Source: CAYVBN01 sp964538565 (GTDB lineage: Bacteria > Pseudomonadota > Alphaproteobacteria > Rhizobiales > Xanthobacteraceae). From it: a DNA stretch of 9,561 nucleotides. The first letter of the stretch is position 1. Each line of letters begins with the position of its first letter. This document shows, one piece after another, positions 5,030 through 9,561 of this stretch. The notes under the pieces are model-generated. The model was not told where the DNA came from. It did not search any database and worked only from the letters and a program-made list of their open reading frames with translations. A program made the position numbers and the translations under genes. The DNA lies in contig CAZIGW010000115.1 of assembly GCA_964538565.1 (NCBI GenBank), positions 1-9,561 of the forward strand, given 5' to 3'.

Positions 5030-6360
5030 CGCGCCCTTGCCTCCAGCCATCGCACCGTGGCGGCGATCAGCGCCTCGCGGGTCGCTTCGTGCGCGATGCC
5101 GTCGACCGCTTCGCCGATGAACGCCTGGATCAGCAGCGCTTCGGCTTCCTTCTCGGGGATGCCGCGCGCCATCAGGTAGAACTTCGGGTCGTCGTCGAGC
5201 GCGCCGGCGGTCGCGCCGTGGCCGCACTGCACGTCGTCGGCGAAGATCTCGAGCTCGGGCTTGTTGTCGGCCTCCGCCTCCTCCGAGAGCAGCAGCGCCT
5301 GCGTCATCATGCGCGCGTCGGTCTTCTGCGCATGCGGCTCGACGATGATCTTGCCCTGGAACACGCTGCGGCTCTCATCCTCCAGCACCGACTTGAAGAG
5401 CTCCCGGCTGGTGCAGCCGCCGACCGCGTGGTGGAGCACGAGCGTTGCGTCCGCGTGCTGGTGGCCCTTGAGCAGGGTCGCACCGCGCAATTGCAGCTCG
5501 GCGTTCGCGCCCTCGCAGCGCACGAAGAGCTGATTGCGCACCACCGCACCGCCGCTCGTGAAGATGAAATCGCTCAGGCGCGCGCGTGCGCCGAGCGTCA
5601 GCGTGGCGGTCGAAAGATGAAGCGCCCTGTCGCCCTCGCTGCCGAGCCTGACGTGTTCGAAGCCGGCGTCATCGCCGAGGACGACATCGAAGCCGTTGTT
5701 CGCCTGATACTCGACCCCATCCGGACCTTCGTGGGTTTCGAGCACCGTCGCCTGCGCACCGGCCCCGAGGATCACCAGCGAACGCGTGAAGGAGGCCGTC
5801 GCCTCACCGCCGTGCGCGAACACCAGATGAACCGGCCGCGCGAGAATGACACCGGCCGCGACGCGGATCACCGCGCCGTCGCCCATCAACGCCGTATTGA
5901 GCGCCGCCACGACGTCGGCATCGGCCGGGCCGGGACGCGTGAGCTGCGCGACGACGTCGGCATCGCCCTTCGAAAGTGCTTCGGCGAGAGAGACGATCGA
6001 CAGCCCCGGTTCGAGCGCGGCGAGGTCCGAGAGTTCGGGCACGAACACGCCGTCGACGAAGACGATGCGCCGCGCGTCGACGTCGGCCAAGACCGCGCCG
6101 GCGGCGCGGGCGCGCTCCCGCGCGGCCGCTTCCGGTGCGCCGGCGAGCGGCTTCGCCTCGCGCATGAGCGCGCGCAGGTCCGTGTATTTCCATTCCTCGA
6201 TGCGCCGGTGCGGCAGGCCCTGCGCCTCGAAACGGCGGAATGCCGCTTCGCGCCGGGCCGCCACGTCGCTGCGCCCGGGCAGCCGCGCGCGCGCGGCCGC
6301 GAAGGCTTCGGCCAGCGCGGTCTCGGCGGCGGTCTTGATCGGACGGATGTCGGCGGTCAT
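5026..6360 (-). CDS. sufD: SufD, Fe-S cluster assembly scaffold subunit
   Basis: The 444-residue cytoplasmic protein pairs with SufB and binds SufC to form the SufBCD scaffold. The N-terminal helical part carries LPHRRIEEWKYTDLRAL, typical of SufD. The central part is beta-rich, as in the family's parallel beta-helix. The conserved C-terminal block shared with SufB is clear: Cys379 and His381 in VQCGHGAT, then LDDDPKFYLMARGIPEKEAEALLIQAFIGEAVDGI. His381 corresponds to the histidine implicated in cluster formation at the SufB-SufD interface. The ATG at 6358-6360 overlaps the sufC stop, and the TGA at 5026-5028 overlaps the sufS start, both as ATGA. An open frame continues upstream through sufC and sufB but is not protein-like there. 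Confidence 0.97.
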   Translation of the reverse strand: MTADIRPIKTAAETALAEAFAAARARLPGRSDVAARREAAFRRFEAQGLPHRRIEEWKYTDLRALMREAKPLAGAPEAAARERARAAGAVLADVDARRIVFVDGVFVPELSDLAALEPGLSIVSLAEALSKGDADVVAQLTRPGPADADVVAALNTALMGDGAVIRVAAGVILARPVHLVFAHGGEATASFTRSLVILGAGAQATVLETHEGPDGVEYQANNGFDVVLGDDAGFEHVRLGSEGDRALHLSTATLTLGARARLSDFIFTSGGAVVRNQLFVRCEGANAELQLRGATLLKGHQHADATLVLHHAVGGCTSRELFKSVLEDESRSVFQGKIIVEPHAQKTDARMMTQALLLSEEAEADNKPELEIFADDVQCGHGATAGALDDDPKFYLMARGIPEKEAEALLIQAFIGEAVDGIAHEATREALIAATVRWLEARAR

Positions 6361-7112
6361 GCGGCCTCGTCCTGGTAGACGGCATAGCCGTTCTGCTCGA
6401 GTTCGAGCGCAAGCTCCTTGCCGCCGGTGCGCACGATGCGGCCCTTCGAGAGCACGTGTACGACGTCCGGCACGATGTGGTTGAGCAGCCGCTGATAGTG
6501 TGTGATCACGATCATCGCCCGCTCGGGCGAACGCAGGCGGTTGACACCGTCGGCCACCACCTTGAGCGCGTCGATGTCGAGGCCGGAATCCGTCTCGTCG
6601 AGCACGCACAGCCGCGGCTCGAGCAGCGCCATCTGCAGCACCTCGTTGCGCTTCTTCTCGCCGCCGGAGAAGCCGACGTTGACCGGACGGCGCAGCATCT
6701 CCTGGTCGATGCTGAGCTTGGCGGCGGCCTCGCGCACGCGTTTGATGAACTCCGGTGTCGACAGTTCGGCCTCGCCGCGTTTCTTGCGCTGCGCGTTGAT
6801 CGCCGTGCGCAGGAACGTCATCGTGGCGACGCCCGGAATCTCCAGCGGATACTGGAAGGCGAGAAACAGCCCCTTGGCGGCGCGCTCGTCCGGCTCGAGC
6901 GCCAGAAGGTCGGCGCCGTCGAACGTCACCTCCCCGGCCGTGACCTCGTAGTCCTCGCGGCCGGCCAGCACGTGGGCGAGCGTCGACTTGCCCGACCCGT
7001 TCGGGCCCATGATGGCGTGCACCTCGCCCTTGTTCACCGCGAGGTCGACGCCGTTGAGGATCGGCCGTCCGTCGACGGTGACGTGGAGGTTCTTGATGTC
7101 GAGCATTGCCAC
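6357..7112 (-). CDS. sufC: SufC, ATPase of the SufBCD complex (ABC type)
   Basis: The 251-residue ATPase drives conformational change of the SufB-SufD scaffold. All ABC motifs are present: Walker A GPNGSGKST (36-44, Lys42), Q-loop Gln87 in LAFQYPLEIPG, signature FSGGEKKR (148-155), Walker B CVLDE (169-173) with the SufC-type continuation TDSGLDIDAL, and switch His205 in ITHYQRLL. No membrane segment is present, as expected. I place the start at GTG 7110-7112 because AGAGGA (7121-7126) lies 8 nt upstream. The ATG two codons later (7104-7106) would be 14 nt from that site. Either start gives a normal family length. The frame is open further upstream, to 7208, but that part lacks family similarity. 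Confidence 0.96.
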   Translation of the reverse strand: MAMLDIKNLHVTVDGRPILNGVDLAVNKGEVHAIMGPNGSGKSTLAHVLAGREDYEVTAGEVTFDGADLLALEPDERAAKGLFLAFQYPLEIPGVATMTFLRTAINAQRKKRGEAELSTPEFIKRVREAAAKLSIDQEMLRRPVNVGFSGGEKKRNEVLQMALLEPRLCVLDETDSGLDIDALKVVADGVNRLRSPERAMIVITHYQRLLNHIVPDVVHVLSKGRIVRTGGKELALELEQNGYAVYQDEAA

Positions 7113-7226
7113 TGTGCAATTCCTCTGAATGTCGTCGTTCGTCGAAATGTTCCCTTGCACGCCCGAGAGAAACTGAAGGTTGGCGGGCCTCCGCTCGAAC
7201 CGGCGCAAAGTCTCCGCTGCGGGGCG
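7113..7226 (-). promoter_or_regulatory. sufB-sufC intercistronic leader with ribosome binding site and a possible masking stem
   Basis: This 114-base gap is the only sizeable one inside the sufB-VOC block. It carries the sufC Shine-Dalgarno (AGAGGA in mRNA sense, 7121-7126). A 6-bp inverted repeat, GTGCAA (mRNA sense, 7155-7160) with TTGCAC (7114-7119), brackets the site. The 3' arm lies between the Shine-Dalgarno and the GTG start, so if formed it would cover the initiation region. The arms are 35 nt apart and the stem is short, so its stability is doubtful. I see no promoter or small gene here. Confidence 0.35.
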
Positions 7227-8711
<1,485 letters not shown>

Positions 8712-8726
8712 TTTCTTCCCTCCGCT

Positions 8727-8743
8727 GCGGTTTCAAGGACCGC
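8727..8743 (-). promoter_or_regulatory. Leader hairpin of sufB, twin of the sufA leader hairpin
   Basis: In mRNA sense this is GCGGT-CCTTGAA-ACCGC, a perfect 5-bp stem with a 7-nt loop, ending 15 nt before the sufB ATG. The loop is identical to that of the sufA leader, and two stem pairs are exchanged in a compensatory way. The rest of the 95-base gap (8712-8806) shows the sufB ribosome binding site and only a poor -10-like CATAGC (8759-8764) with no good -35, so an independent sufB promoter is uncertain. Confidence 0.5.
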
Positions 8744-8806
8744 GGGTTGGATCAATCGGCTATGGTGTTCGTCCCGGTCTGGAGATCACCCTCGCATTGT
8801 TGCGCT

Positions 8807-9561
8807 TCAAGCAGCCAATCCGCGCCGCTCTCTCCGATTACATAAGCTTTCCGCGTGTTTCGTCCAAGCCTTAATGAAGGCGTCGATGTCGGCCTCGGTC
8901 GTCTGCGGCCCCAGGCTGACCCGGACCGCCCCGCGCGCAAGGGCCGCATCGACCCCCATGGCGGCGAGCACGTGCGACGGCGTGACCTTGCCCGAGGAAC
9001 AGGCCGATCCCGACGACACCGCAATGCCTTCGAGGTCGAGTGCGATGACGGCGGTTTCGGCCTTGGCGCCGGGAACCGCAAAGAGCGTGGTGTTGGGGAG
9101 CCGCGCGGCGGACGCGCCGAAGATCACCGCATCGGGCCACCGCGCCAGGAGTTCCGCCTCGAGGTATCGCCGCAACCCGGCCATGCGCTCGGCGTCCTGC
9201 GCCAGGCCGGTCCGGGCCGCAGCGGCCGCCGCGCCGAAGCCGGCGATCCCCGCCACGTTCTCGGTGCCGGCACGCTGCCCGCGCTCCTGGCCGCCGCCTC
9301 TGATCAGCGGATCAGCGATGTGCAGCGCCTCGCTGCGCTTCACCAGCGCCCCGACGCCCTTGGGACCGCCGAGCTTGTGCGCCGAAAGGCTCAGAAGATC
9401 GGCCCCGAGCGCATTGATGTCACAGGCGATCCGGCCGGCACTCTGCACCGCGTCGACATGCAGCAGACAGCCCGCCGCGTGCACCCGTTCGGCGGCCTCC
9501 GCCACCGGCTGGATCACGCCCGTCTCGTTGTTGGCGTGCATGAGCGAGACGAGCGCCCGCG
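8807..9561 (-). CDS. Cysteine desulfurase, class I (NifS/IscS type), N-terminus outside the window
   Basis: The visible 250 residues run from RALVSLMHANNETGVIQP at the right edge to TGA 8807-8809. The first roughly 130 residues of a typical 380-400-residue enzyme are missing. It is a PLP enzyme releasing sulfur from cysteine as a persulfide. The PLP lysine lies in LSAHKLGGPKGVGAL (codon 9374-9376). The GGGQERGQRAGTENVAGI segment is typical of the class. The catalytic cysteine lies in SSGSACSSGKVTPSHVL (codon 8999-9001), on the longer loop of class I enzymes, unlike the short class II loop of SufS downstream. NifS-like enzymes next to sufB are common in alphaproteobacterial SUF clusters. Naming it iscS or nifS from this part would be arbitrary. 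It probably heads the suf message. Confidence 0.93.
   Translation of the reverse strand, partial: RALVSLMHANNETGVIQPVAEAAERVHAAGCLLHVDAVQSAGRIACDINALGADLLSLSAHKLGGPKGVGALVKRSEALHIADPLIRGGGQERGQRAGTENVAGIAGFGAAAAAARTGLAQDAERMAGLRRYLEAELLARWPDAVIFGASAARLPNTTLFAVPGAKAETAVIALDLEGIAVSSGSACSSGKVTPSHVLAAMGVDAALARGAVRVSLGPQTTEADIDAFIKAWTKHAESLCNRRERRGLAA

Noticed and set aside
3818..5179. Open frame of 453 codons on the plus strand opposite sufS
   Set aside because: It is an antisense shadow of sufS with low-complexity composition and no family match. The same reasoning removes the frame at 5089-6378 opposite sufD.
8744..8806. An iron-responsive operator (RirA, Irr or IscR type) ahead of sufB
   Set aside because: I found no convincing dyad of those types in the gap. 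Only weak -10-like and -35-like sequences are present.

Overview
The window reads as chromosomal DNA of a GC-rich alphaproteobacterium, most like a member of the Hyphomicrobiales (Rhizobiales). This rests on the high GC content, the SUF gene order (class I cysteine desulfurase - sufB - sufC - sufD - sufS - sufT, with sufA nearby) and a diguanylate cyclase whose N-terminal region resembles alphaproteobacterial forms. It is largely a housekeeping iron-sulfur cluster assembly region. I see no mobile element, CRISPR array, tRNA or rRNA gene.

Layout. Bases 1-146 hold the last 47 codons of a plus-strand gene with an Arg/Pro-rich tail, not identified. Bases 318-1385 (plus) encode a GGDEF diguanylate cyclase with an N-terminal region and a coiled coil. 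Every gene from 1474 to the right edge is on the minus strand, so transcription runs from 9561 towards 1474. In transcription order these are: a class I cysteine desulfurase (N-terminus outside the window), sufB, sufC, sufD, sufS, sufT, a VOC-fold protein, a gap of about 255 bases rich in inverted repeats, a small secreted protein of unknown function, sufA and a TfoX-type protein.

How the genes work together. SufS (class II) and the NifS/IscS-type enzyme (class I) can mobilise sulfur from cysteine. SufB, SufC and SufD form the ATP-dependent scaffold, SufT is a maturation factor, and SufA is an A-type carrier that passes clusters to apoproteins. sufC/sufD, sufD/sufS and sufS/sufT each overlap by four bases (ATGA), which suggests translational coupling. 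The VOC gene starts four bases after sufT. sufA is split from this block and seems to have its own promoter and leader, with the tfoX-like gene downstream of it. No sufE/sufU and no iscR/rirA-type regulator is visible here.

Most notable observation. The leaders of sufB and sufA, about 6.4 kb apart, carry matching hairpins. Both have a 5-bp stem and the identical 7-nt loop CCTTGAA (mRNA sense), placed 15 and 16 nt before the start codon, with the Shine-Dalgarno between. Two of the five stem pairs differ, and both differences are compensatory. This may be a shared regulatory element of the two SUF transcription units, and I cannot match it to a known motif. A second structured element, a possible three-way junction of 69 nt, lies downstream of the VOC gene.
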